Below are positions 23,670-31,042 of a DNA stretch of 43,024 nt, piece after piece; the first letter of the stretch is position 1, and each line of letters opens with the position of its first letter. Location of the stretch: positions 1 through 43,024 of the forward strand of contig JAJRPN010000011.1 in the NCBI GenBank assembly GCA_024280755.1. Direction: 5' to 3'. Source of the stretch: Planctomycetota bacterium. Its GTDB lineage: Bacteria > Planctomycetota > Phycisphaerae > Phycisphaerales > UBA1924. The position numbers and the translations under genes were made by a program. The notes below the pieces were generated by a model, which was not told the DNA's origin, ran no database searches, and worked only from the letters and a program-made list of their open reading frames with translations.

Positions 23670-24479
23670 TCAGTTCTGACAGTTCTGACAGTTCTGACAG
23701 TTCTGACAGTTCTGAGTGTTGATCATCAATGTTTTCATCTCCGCGACCGCTTGGCGAAGACCGACATAGATCGACCGACACACAATTGAGTGCCCAATGT
23801 GCAGCTCATTCATCCCAACCATCTTTGCGATAAGATGAACATTGTGATAGTTGAGCGCATGACCGGCATTAAACCGCATCCCCAAATCCACAATCGCACA
23901 CCCCGCTTCTTCGACGAGCTTGATTTCTTGCATAAGTTGTGGGCGAAGAAGATCGCCGCCGCAAGATGCAAAGGCGTGTGCAAATGGTCCAGTATGCACC
24001 TCACACACATCGAACCCAACAGCCTCCGCAGCTTCAATCTGTTTTACATCAGGATCAATAAACGCACTCACAACCATATCGCCGTCTTTAAGCTTGGCGA
24101 CAACATCTTTGAGCCGATCCATTTGTGAGAGTACATCGAGCCCGCCTTCGGTCGTCACCTCTTGACGCCCTTCGGGAACAAGCATCGCTGTGTGAGGCTT
24201 GATCATTCGAGCGATCTCCACCATCTCATCAGTCGCACCCATCTCAAAATTCAGCTTGGCCTTAACAAGCTGACGCAGCAACTCGACATCACGATCCTGG
24301 ATATGCCTGCGGTCTTCACGCAGATGCACCGTAATCCCATCCGCCCCGCCAAGCTCCGCCTCGTGGGCAGCGCGAATAGGGTCTGGCTCGACCAAGCATT
24401 GGGTTTGGTCAACCACTCCAGGGTATCGCGCCTGACGAAGTGTCGCGACATGATCGATATTAACGCCGAGTTGAATCAT
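23670..24479 (-). CDS. pdxJ: Pyridoxine 5'-phosphate synthase
   Basis: A 269-residue enzyme of the DXP-dependent vitamin B6 pathway, joining 3-amino-2-oxopropyl phosphate and deoxyxylulose phosphate. Clear family blocks: LGVNIDHVATLRQAR, GADGITVHLREDRRHIQD, LNFEMGAT, LVPE, SAFIDPD, VEVHTG-like CEVHTGPFAHAF, and late NYHNVHLIA and ELHIGHSIV. The TIM barrel ends near residue 252; the last residues are QNC repeats coded by a 9-bp tandem repeat that runs through the stop codon, an odd tail for this family. folC follows 71 bases later and the 702-residue lipoprotein gene lies 64 bases upstream. Confidence 0.95.
   Translation of the reverse strand: MIQLGVNIDHVATLRQARYPGVVDQTQCLVEPDPIRAAHEAELGGADGITVHLREDRRHIQDRDVELLRQLVKAKLNFEMGATDEMVEIARMIKPHTAMLVPEGRQEVTTEGGLDVLSQMDRLKDVVAKLKDGDMVVSAFIDPDVKQIEAAEAVGFDVCEVHTGPFAHAFASCGGDLLRPQLMQEIKLVEEAGCAIVDLGMRFNAGHALNYHNVHLIAKMVGMNELHIGHSIVCRSIYVGLRQAVAEMKTLMINTQNCQNCQNCQNCQN
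23671..23715 (-). repeat. 9-bp tandem repeat, five copies, at the pdxJ 3' end
   Basis: Five exact copies of CAGTTCTGA on the plus strand (23671-23679 to 23707-23715). On the coding strand they give Asn-Cys-Gln units and include the TGA stop. The 9-bp unit keeps frame, so copy-number change lengthens or shortens the tail without disrupting the enzyme. Confidence 0.9.
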
Positions 24480-24543
24480 GAACTATCCTAGGTTGAGTGC
24501 TGCTCGTTGAACGCACGGGTCATTATCGACCTACTTGATTAGC

Positions 24544-26652
24544 CTACTTACGAACCCGTGCAATGGCCCGGTCGAGTTGTTTGAGTAGATACGGCTTGAG
24601 AGTTGGACGAAGAGCTTCCAACACTCCAATGGCTCGATCAAGCGATCGGTTTCGTATGAACATCGCCAAAACTTCAGCGTCCTGCACGCTCTGTCCAGAA
24701 CGAATATTGGCCCGTAAAACGGCTTCAATACGAGCCCGTTCATTTGGTTCGCCAGAAACTCGTGCAAGCAAATACGGCGAGCTGAGCCACAGCAGATCTT
24801 GCATCAAATGGTCAACTTGCCCAACCGCATCAAGCCGTTCGTAGGCATCAAGCAGCTTGTCATATTCCCCGTTTCGGAAGAGCGACGGGAGTGATGCCAG
24901 AGCAACTTTGGAGTTGAACTCTTCAGGGCGATCCTTCATCAACGCCAGAGCGATTCGTGCGACCGCATCATCGCGACCAAGCAACGAAAGATCTTCGATT
25001 GCTCCGAGATAATCGCCAGCCTTCAATCTTTGCTTTGATCGGTCATCAAGATCAATCGAACCAGGCACAGTAAACTCGGCATCTATTCGTCGCCCGCTTG
25101 GTCCAACAGTTACCAGCGGATCACCAAGCACCGCGATTTTCCATGCCTTTTTGTTGTCATAATGAACAGCAGCTGCAAACGCCAACGATCCCCCAAGCCT
25201 TCGTGCGATGGTTGGTGTAGGAACAAAGGCATGAAGGTATGGCTCGTCAACAGAGCCCGCATACACAAACACACCCCGCTCGATCAATCGTCCGCCAACA
25301 GTATTTCTCCCGATTGGTCTTTGGAGCGAAAAAGAGTGCACAATGTGCATCGCCATAGGCACATTCAAAATCGGCATGTGCCCAGGCTTGGCGTTGCCAT
25401 CAATCGTTCCAGGAAGATCAAACTGATCCGAAGTTCCCTTTGAGTTCATCAAAAACAAACCCGCAGAACCCGGATTGCGATCGGCATCCCCAATCGGACG
25501 AACCATTCGGCTTTTCCAATCTGTAATTCGGTTCTTAGGCTGATCATGCAGCTCAACCTCAAAGCCAACCGATCGCAACGCATCACCTGCTTGCGTCCCA
25601 TCAAACGAACTCCAAGGCGGCTGATCGCTATATCCATCAAAGATAAACGCTTGATCAATCGTCAAAAACAACGCACACATCGCCTGATACGCCGCACGAG
25701 ATTCATTCCCAATAATTTGCCCACACCACGCCCACTGCGTCCCTGCACCATTAGCTTCTCGACGGCCAATCCGATCGCTCAACGCCAACCGATCGCGTGG
25801 GGCGTTGCCGGTTTTGATCAGCGTCCCAGTGTTCATCACCAGCGTGATCGCATCAATGTCATCGCCAATGGTGTCCCATCTTTTTCCGGTTCGGCTCGCT
25901 ACCCGTTCAATCGCTCGTTCGAGCGCATCCGCATCCGCAGTTGTCACAGACTGATATGGCTTGGCTGATGGCTTGCTCACAAACCCGATTGGCTGCATCC
26001 GCCCAGCACTGAGCGCCAACGCGGCTGGCCAAGCTTGGTCCAATACATCCGTCACCACAATCCCAGGGCTCACAATCCCCTGATTATCAAGTGTTGATAT
26101 CGCATCATGCCAATCAGCAATAGAATCATTCATTGCTTTCGCCAAGACAGATTCAAAGATAGCTTCCTTCTGCTCTCGGCTCCCAACCCATGATGACTCG
26201 CCAACGCCGCTGTACATCAACACATGCTCAGGATCGAATGAGCGCACAAACCGTGCGATGTCTTCATGAGCCTGGCTTGTTCCATCGTCCCACAAAATCG
26301 GGAACCGGACCATGCCTTCCCATTTCGAAATCGCAGCGAGATAGCTCGGTGCGTCAGAAACAACAATCACGACTGGCACGATCATCTGGACCTGGCGAAG
26401 CAGGTTCGCCCGCATGCCCGCTCGGCGGATCGGATCTTGTTCTTTGATCTGCGCAAAGACCTCAACAAATGATCCAGAGAGCCCAGGGCTTGGTGCTGGC
26501 GGATTGAGCGTTGTGTCAATCGGCTGATCGTCCGTATCCGCCGACTCGACCACAACGATTTCATTGTTTGGCTGGGCTTTGGTTTCACAAGCGCAGAGCG
26601 AGCAAGTTAAAAGTGAGCCGACAATCATCAATATACGAGTTTGTAAAAACAT
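24544..26652 (-). CDS. Large lipoprotein of unknown function
   Basis: A 702-residue exported protein. The N-terminal signal ends in an LCAC lipobox (Cys22), somewhat off consensus. An acidic linker (about 30-60) is followed by a domain of alternating strands and helices: VVIVVSDAPSYLAAI, HVLMYSG, then GRMQPIGFVS and DAITLVMNTGTL, then a segment ending MHIVHSFS, RGVFVYAGSVDEPYL and AVLGDPLVTVG. The SVDEPYL...GDPL ending recalls planctomycete proteins near the caspase-fold C25/TIGR03790 groups, but this is a weak impression. The last 170 residues are helical repeats. Start: ATG at 26652, or GTG two codons earlier. Divergent from trpE by 54 bases; pdxJ follows. Confidence 0.7.
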   Translation of the reverse strand: MFLQTRILMIVGSLLTCSLCACETKAQPNNEIVVVESADTDDQPIDTTLNPPAPSPGLSGSFVEVFAQIKEQDPIRRAGMRANLLRQVQMIVPVVIVVSDAPSYLAAISKWEGMVRFPILWDDGTSQAHEDIARFVRSFDPEHVLMYSGVGESSWVGSREQKEAIFESVLAKAMNDSIADWHDAISTLDNQGIVSPGIVVTDVLDQAWPAALALSAGRMQPIGFVSKPSAKPYQSVTTADADALERAIERVASRTGKRWDTIGDDIDAITLVMNTGTLIKTGNAPRDRLALSDRIGRREANGAGTQWAWCGQIIGNESRAAYQAMCALFLTIDQAFIFDGYSDQPPWSSFDGTQAGDALRSVGFEVELHDQPKNRITDWKSRMVRPIGDADRNPGSAGLFLMNSKGTSDQFDLPGTIDGNAKPGHMPILNVPMAMHIVHSFSLQRPIGRNTVGGRLIERGVFVYAGSVDEPYLHAFVPTPTIARRLGGSLAFAAAVHYDNKKAWKIAVLGDPLVTVGPSGRRIDAEFTVPGSIDLDDRSKQRLKAGDYLGAIEDLSLLGRDDAVARIALALMKDRPEEFNSKVALASLPSLFRNGEYDKLLDAYERLDAVGQVDHLMQDLLWLSSPYLLARVSGEPNERARIEAVLRANIRSGQSVQDAEVLAMFIRNRSLDRAIGVLEALRPTLKPYLLKQLDRAIARVRK

Positions 26653-26706
26653 GTCCACATACTACGGCTGCCATGCCCCCAAGGTTCGCCGCATACACTT
26701 CTATCT

Positions 26707-28362
26707 ATGCCCAGTATCACCCAATCAGGCTTTATCGACACACTTGCCAAAGCACGAGCAGCTTGTGATTTAACCTCCGATGCTCATGCCCATGCCCACA
26801 CCTATACCATCGTGATCCCTATCGCGATCCGAGTCCTCGCCGATCAACTCACCCCGGTGCTGGCTTACCGCCGACTCGTATCAAGTGATCAACGCACCGC
26901 ACCCTCCTTCCTCCTCGAATCGGTCGAAGGCGGCGATCAGCAAGGGCGATACTCCATCCTCGCTGCCCATCCAAAGCTCGAACTCGTTGCCAAGGCCGAC
27001 CAAACAACCATCACCGATCATCACACAGGCACTACAAGCACAACCACCCAACCCGACCCGCTCAAGACACTCCGAGAACTCGGAAAAAACTGGTCACTCG
27101 CGATCCCGCAATCATCAATGGACCAAGGTCTCCTCCCCCAGTGTGTACTCGGCGGCTGGTTCGGCTATGCCGGCTACGACTCCGTTCGATACGCAGAACC
27201 CACAAAGCTTTCGCTCGATCACGCGCCCATCGATGATCGAAACCTCCCCGATCTTTCTTTCGGGTTCTACGACGAACTCGTTATCTTCGATCATGTCGAT
27301 AAACTTGTCCATCTCGTGAAACTTGCGTTTGTAACACACAATGACGATCCGTCAGCCGTCTACACAAAGGCTCTTAAATCACTCGATGCGCTCGCCTATC
27401 AAGTACAAGAACATTCCAAACCTCTCCCGTTGGGACGAGTGCGAAGCGACAATACATCATCGCGCAATACACCAATGCCCTGTAACACGACGCCCGATGA
27501 ACACGCTTCAATGATCAATAAAGCTAAAGAGTACATCAAGCAAGGCGATATCTTCCAGGTTGTCCTCGGGCATCGCTTTGAACGCCGAGCCAACGCAGAT
27601 CCGTTCGATGTCTATCGCGCATTGCGTGCGGTCAACCCCTCGCCCTATATGGTCTACATGCAAACCACAGGCTCCATCCTTGTCGCATCGAGCCCAGAAA
27701 TTCTCTGCCGGGTTCGGCGAGATGAAAACAACAAAGATCTGTTCATCGTCACCAACCGCCCGCTCGCAGGCACCCGAAGAAGAGGGCGAACCCCTGCCGA
27801 CGACATCGCGATGGAGCAAGACCTGCTCGCAGATCCCAAAGAGATCTCCGAGCATTCCATGCTTGTCGATCTAGGCAGGAACGATGTCGGCGTTGTCGCA
27901 GTGCCCGGCACCATCGAACTCTCCAAACTCATGCACATTGAGCGATATTCGCATGTTATGCACATCTCATCAACCGTCACAGGCACCATCCGCGAAGGGC
28001 TCGATTGCTGGGATGCCCTCCGCGCAGCGTTACCCGTTGGCACGATCTCAGGAGCACCAAAGATCCGCGCGATGCAGATCATCGACGAACTCGAAAAGGT
28101 CCGCCGAGGCCCCTATGGCGGCGGGCTCGGGTGGGTCTCGCTCGATCAAGAAATGGATATCGCCCTCACCCTCCGCACAATGGTTGTTCCTATTGATCGC
28201 TTTGATGAATCAAACCCTGATGGGCGATGGGAATACCATATCCAAGCCGCTGGTGGGATCGTGGCCGACTCAGTCCACGAACTCGAGTTCAAAGAAACCG
28301 TCAACAAAGCCGCAGCCCTCGGCGCCGCGATTGATCTCGCGACCAACGCATTCAACCAATAA
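26707..28362 (+). CDS. trpE: Anthranilate synthase component I
   Basis: A 551-residue enzyme making anthranilate from chorismate with ammonia or with glutamine via TrpG. Features: LLESVEGG near residue 75, the tryptophan feedback site; then YIKQGDIFQVVLGHRFE, FDVYRALRAVNPSPYMVYMQ, SSPEILCRV, RPLAGTRRRG, EISEHSMLVDLGRND, ALPVGTISGAPKIRAM and the final GGIVADSVHELEFKETVNKA carrying the catalytic and Mg-binding residues. The enzyme is complete. Residues 25-35 hold an odd His-Ala run (HAHAHAHT). No trpG is adjacent, and no Shine-Dalgarno or leader peptide is visible in the 54-base upstream gap. Confidence 0.95.
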   Translation: MPSITQSGFIDTLAKARAACDLTSDAHAHAHTYTIVIPIAIRVLADQLTPVLAYRRLVSSDQRTAPSFLLESVEGGDQQGRYSILAAHPKLELVAKADQTTITDHHTGTTSTTTQPDPLKTLRELGKNWSLAIPQSSMDQGLLPQCVLGGWFGYAGYDSVRYAEPTKLSLDHAPIDDRNLPDLSFGFYDELVIFDHVDKLVHLVKLAFVTHNDDPSAVYTKALKSLDALAYQVQEHSKPLPLGRVRSDNTSSRNTPMPCNTTPDEHASMINKAKEYIKQGDIFQVVLGHRFERRANADPFDVYRALRAVNPSPYMVYMQTTGSILVASSPEILCRVRRDENNKDLFIVTNRPLAGTRRRGRTPADDIAMEQDLLADPKEISEHSMLVDLGRNDVGVVAVPGTIELSKLMHIERYSHVMHISSTVTGTIREGLDCWDALRAALPVGTISGAPKIRAMQIIDELEKVRRGPYGGGLGWVSLDQEMDIALTLRTMVVPIDRFDESNPDGRWEYHIQAAGGIVADSVHELEFKETVNKAAALGAAIDLATNAFNQ

Positions 28363-28379
28363 AAATAGGCATAAAAAAA

Positions 28380-28410
28380 CCTCATGCGAATTCGATAGAT
28401 TCGCATGAGG
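28380..28410. terminator. Intrinsic terminator between trpE and the convergent gene
   Basis: Perfect 12-bp stem CCTCATGCGAAT (28380-28391) and ATTCGCATGAGG (28399-28410), 7-base loop. A7 precedes it (28373-28379), giving a strong U tract on the minus strand for the gene ending at 28432; it can also stop trpE transcripts. Confidence 0.9.
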
Positions 28411-28431
28411 CTCGTTGTATCAACTCTTGAA

Positions 28432-29328
28432 TCAGCCGCCCGGTGTTGCAGGACAGCTCGTCTCGTCATACCAGTGGATAATCAGTTCCCGTTCGACCAC
28501 ATTGATCAAAGGCTCATCCTCTGACCCAGCGGTGCAATCATCGCAACTATCAGGATCAATACCTGTCTTCCAATAGGTGTGTGTTTCGGTTCGTGTATAG
28601 GTACAGCGGAGTCGGGTATGGAAATCGACCCATACGCCATCATCAACTTCCCAAGGCGTGACTTGGATCGTTCCGCCCGCGCGTGAGCAGACACACTCGC
28701 CACATGTATCCCCTCCAGAGCGTAAACAATCCAACGATTGTTTCGTAGTTGGGTTCATCCCAACATTTACACCCGCGGTGCCACTGACCATCAGGTCGGT
28801 CATGCCTGGAGCGATCGGATATCCAATATCAGCCAACAGATCAATCATCACCGAAGGATCAGAAAGCGAACCCGCAGCTTCGGTCAATGGATCGCCTTCA
28901 ATAAACCCTTTGACCACCAATCCGTCAATCCCGCCATCAACATCAAGGTTCGTAGCGGTGTCAGCAGCGATTGATTCACGATAGTTCAAAATATCAATCG
29001 AATCATCACTTGCGCCATCGAAGAGCAAGTCGTCAATTTTGCTATAGATGGAAACAGGTTCAAACGCCCAGACATTCCATTCTTCACCGGGCAATGCTTC
29101 AAACCAGAGCCTACGGATGTTGCCAACCTCGACTTCGATACGAGGAATTGCCCAAAATCCCATCACGCTGTCAGTTGTATCTTTAATTTCGACCAAATCC
29201 CACAGCCCATACGAATGAATCTTTGAGACCGGATCGGTCGCTTGGGCATGGGCAATATTCCCGCTCCCAAAGGCCAGCCCTAAAAAGCATAATCCAGCTA
29301 TGGTTAGGGTGCGCATTTTATCAATCAT
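28432..29328 (-). CDS. Secreted cysteine-containing protein of unknown function
   Basis: A 298-residue exported protein. The signal peptide is cleaved after AHA (residue 28). The first 180 mature residues are acidic and probably beta-rich (IPRIEVEVGNIRRLWFEALPG, SIDILNYRE). The C-terminal third has eight cysteines, with CLRSGGDTCGECVCSRAGG and CDDC, suggesting disulfides or bound metal. No sorting tail, lipobox or known domain. ATG at 29328 is chosen because GGAG lies nine bases before it; the longer frame begins with poly-Met/Lys. The segment VGMNPTTKQ closely matches a motif of the neighbouring HU protein. Confidence 0.7.
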   Translation of the reverse strand: MIDKMRTLTIAGLCFLGLAFGSGNIAHAQATDPVSKIHSYGLWDLVEIKDTTDSVMGFWAIPRIEVEVGNIRRLWFEALPGEEWNVWAFEPVSIYSKIDDLLFDGASDDSIDILNYRESIAADTATNLDVDGGIDGLVVKGFIEGDPLTEAAGSLSDPSVMIDLLADIGYPIAPGMTDLMVSGTAGVNVGMNPTTKQSLDCLRSGGDTCGECVCSRAGGTIQVTPWEVDDGVWVDFHTRLRCTYTRTETHTYWKTGIDPDSCDDCTAGSEDEPLINVVERELIIHWYDETSCPATPGG

Positions 29329-29433
29329 GATTATCGTCTCCTTTTTTAGCATCATCGCCAATGATACACTCTCATAATTTTTCTATTTGTCAAGCCCGAT
29401 CCCTTCCTAATATGCGAAGAATTCAAAAAGAAA

Positions 29434-29460
29434 CAAAGACCAGCATGTTGCTGGTCTTTG
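29434..29460 (-). terminator. Intrinsic terminator of the HU gene
   Basis: Perfect 12-bp stem CAAAGACCAGCA (29434-29445) and TGCTGGTCTTTG (29449-29460) with a 3-base loop, followed on the minus strand by TTTCTTTTTG. It lies 77 bases past the HU stop. Confidence 0.85.
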
Positions 29461-29536
29461 AAGAGTGAGAAGAGGCACAATAATGGGTCATATTGCGCGT
29501 TTGATACACAGATTTCAGATGAGGTGTTTCCCTCAG

Positions 29537-29833
29537 TTAGGAAACTAGTTGCGCCGCTTGCTCATGGAGTTCATCCTTGAGATGCTGCGAAGGTTTGAAC
29601 GAACAAGTCGTGCTTTCCTTAATCTGGATCGGCTGTTTGGTCGCGGGGTTCATCCCAACACGAGCAGCGCGGTGCTTCTTGGTAAAAGTACCAAACCCGC
29701 TGATTGCGACTTTGTCTTCGGATTTGAGCCCATCAGAAATGGCGCTGATCACTGCTTCGATCATTTTTCCTGCTTCAGACTTTGAACTCTCAAGCTCTGA
29801 AGCAACGGCTTCGATCAGGTCGGATTTGTTCAT
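29537..29833 (-). CDS. HU-family DNA-binding protein
   Basis: A 98-residue nucleoid protein of normal HU/IHF length. MNKSDLIEAVA helix, VAISGFGTFTKKHRAARVGMNPATKQPIQI (the beta arm, where most HU have GRNPxTGE), and a short C-terminal helix with a few extra residues. The single Cys (TTCSFKPS) sits where HU usually has a small residue. It bends and compacts DNA as a dimer. GGAGG lies eight bases before the ATG. It is the second basic nucleoid protein in the window besides the histone-like one. Confidence 0.95.
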   Translation of the reverse strand: MNKSDLIEAVASELESSKSEAGKMIEAVISAISDGLKSEDKVAISGFGTFTKKHRAARVGMNPATKQPIQIKESTTCSFKPSQHLKDELHEQAAQLVS

Positions 29834-29868
29834 TGGTAAGCCTCCGTGCTTAATAAGAAATGCTGCGA

Positions 29869-29885
29869 TGCACAGTCATTGTGCA
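29869..29885. promoter_or_regulatory. Inverted repeat upstream of the HU gene
   Basis: TGCACA, GTCAT, TGTGCA: a 6-bp inverted repeat with a 5-base centre, 36 bases before the HU start and in the divergent space with the dehydrogenase gene. It may be an operator; no known regulator site is claimed. Confidence 0.3.
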
Positions 29886-30063
29886 AATTACGCCGATTCG
29901 AAACAACGAACTCATCCCCGGCGACTCAACATCCATCGGCCTACCCTGGCCAATTTCTCCAGTTTCCACAAAGAATACAGATCTTATCCAGATTTCATCC
30001 ACCTTCAGACCCCCGATTTATGGATCGTTAGCTGCCCTAGCACATCATGATCTATCATCTCCC

Positions 30064-31032
30064 GTGACCAATCCAACCAATTTTCATCCCAAACCCATTG
30101 TTGTCCTCGGTGAACCCATCGCCCAGGTTCCCCAGCAATGGCTCACCCAGCGAGTGAATCTCGTAGTGCCAAAATCAAGTACCCGTGCCGATCTCTTGGC
30201 ACAACTCACTGATGCACAAGCGTTGATCGTCCGAACCTACACCATCGTCGATCAAGAACTTCTCGATGCAGCACCCAATCTCAAGGTAATCGCTCGCGCC
30301 GGCGTCGGGCTCGACAATATCGATCTGCCTGCCTGCAAAGCAAGGCAGATCGCAGTGGTGCATACGCCGATCGCCAACACCCAAGCTGTTGTTGAATATG
30401 TCACACAAATGATGCTTGGTGCGATCCGATCAATCCACACGCTTGACAAACCAGTCTCATCATCAGCCTGGCGCACAGCACGCCAAGATGCGATCTCCCC
30501 CACGACCTGCGTCGATCAACAACTCGGAATCGTAGGCTTTGGAAAAATCGGTTCATCGCTCGCACGCGTCGCATCAGCGCTGGGCATGCGCGTGGTGTAT
30601 ACCGATCTTCGTGAGATTTTTGAACACAATCGGCTTGGTTGCACACCAATGTCAATCGAAGAACTCGCACGCACCAGCGATGTCATCTCGATCCATGTTG
30701 ATGGCCGACCAGCAAACCATCAGTTGCTCGCCTCATCATTCTTCAATCAACTCAAGGATGCCGCGATCTTCCTCAACACATCCAGAGGCTTCGTGATCGA
30801 TCATGCTGCTACAATCGCATTCGCACGCACCAATCCAAATGCTCAACTCATTATCGATGTCCACGATCCAGAACCGATCGCAATAGATTCCGAGATATGC
30901 ACACTCGACAACATCACCATCACCCCTCACATCGCCTCAGCAACCAGCGATGCCAAAGAACAAATGAGCTGGGTCGTGCGAGATCTTGTGCGAGTGCTTG
31001 AAGGCAAAGATCCAATGTTCGCTGCCCAATAA
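30064..31032 (+). CDS. D-isomer specific 2-hydroxyacid dehydrogenase (phosphoglycerate dehydrogenase-like)
   Basis: A 322-residue NAD-dependent dehydrogenase. Catalytic Arg78 in ARAGVGLDNID, Glu270 in DVHDPEP and His289 in TPHIAS are all present; the Rossmann motif is GIVGFGKIGSS, followed by the acidic YTDLRE. Closest in pattern to the catalytic core of SerA, without the ACT domain, so phosphoglycerate oxidation for serine is possible but not certain. The start is set at GTG 30064 because the family begins a few residues before this IVVLGEP strand; the in-frame 67 codons upstream look noncoding. It is divergent from HU. Confidence 0.85.
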   Translation: MTNPTNFHPKPIVVLGEPIAQVPQQWLTQRVNLVVPKSSTRADLLAQLTDAQALIVRTYTIVDQELLDAAPNLKVIARAGVGLDNIDLPACKARQIAVVHTPIANTQAVVEYVTQMMLGAIRSIHTLDKPVSSSAWRTARQDAISPTTCVDQQLGIVGFGKIGSSLARVASALGMRVVYTDLREIFEHNRLGCTPMSIEELARTSDVISIHVDGRPANHQLLASSFFNQLKDAAIFLNTSRGFVIDHAATIAFARTNPNAQLIIDVHDPEPIAIDSEICTLDNITITPHIASATSDAKEQMSWVVRDLVRVLEGKDPMFAAQ

Positions 31033-31042
31033 TGAACAGAAT

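Noticed and set aside
26707..28362. A tryptophan-attenuator leader peptide before trpE
   Set aside because: Only 54 bases separate trpE from the divergent lipoprotein start, with no Trp-rich short frame or paired hairpins.
29860..30063. N-terminal extension of the hydroxyacid dehydrogenase from an ATG at 29860
   Set aside because: The 67 extra residues have no family counterpart and cover the HU promoter region; the family core starts at GTG 30064.
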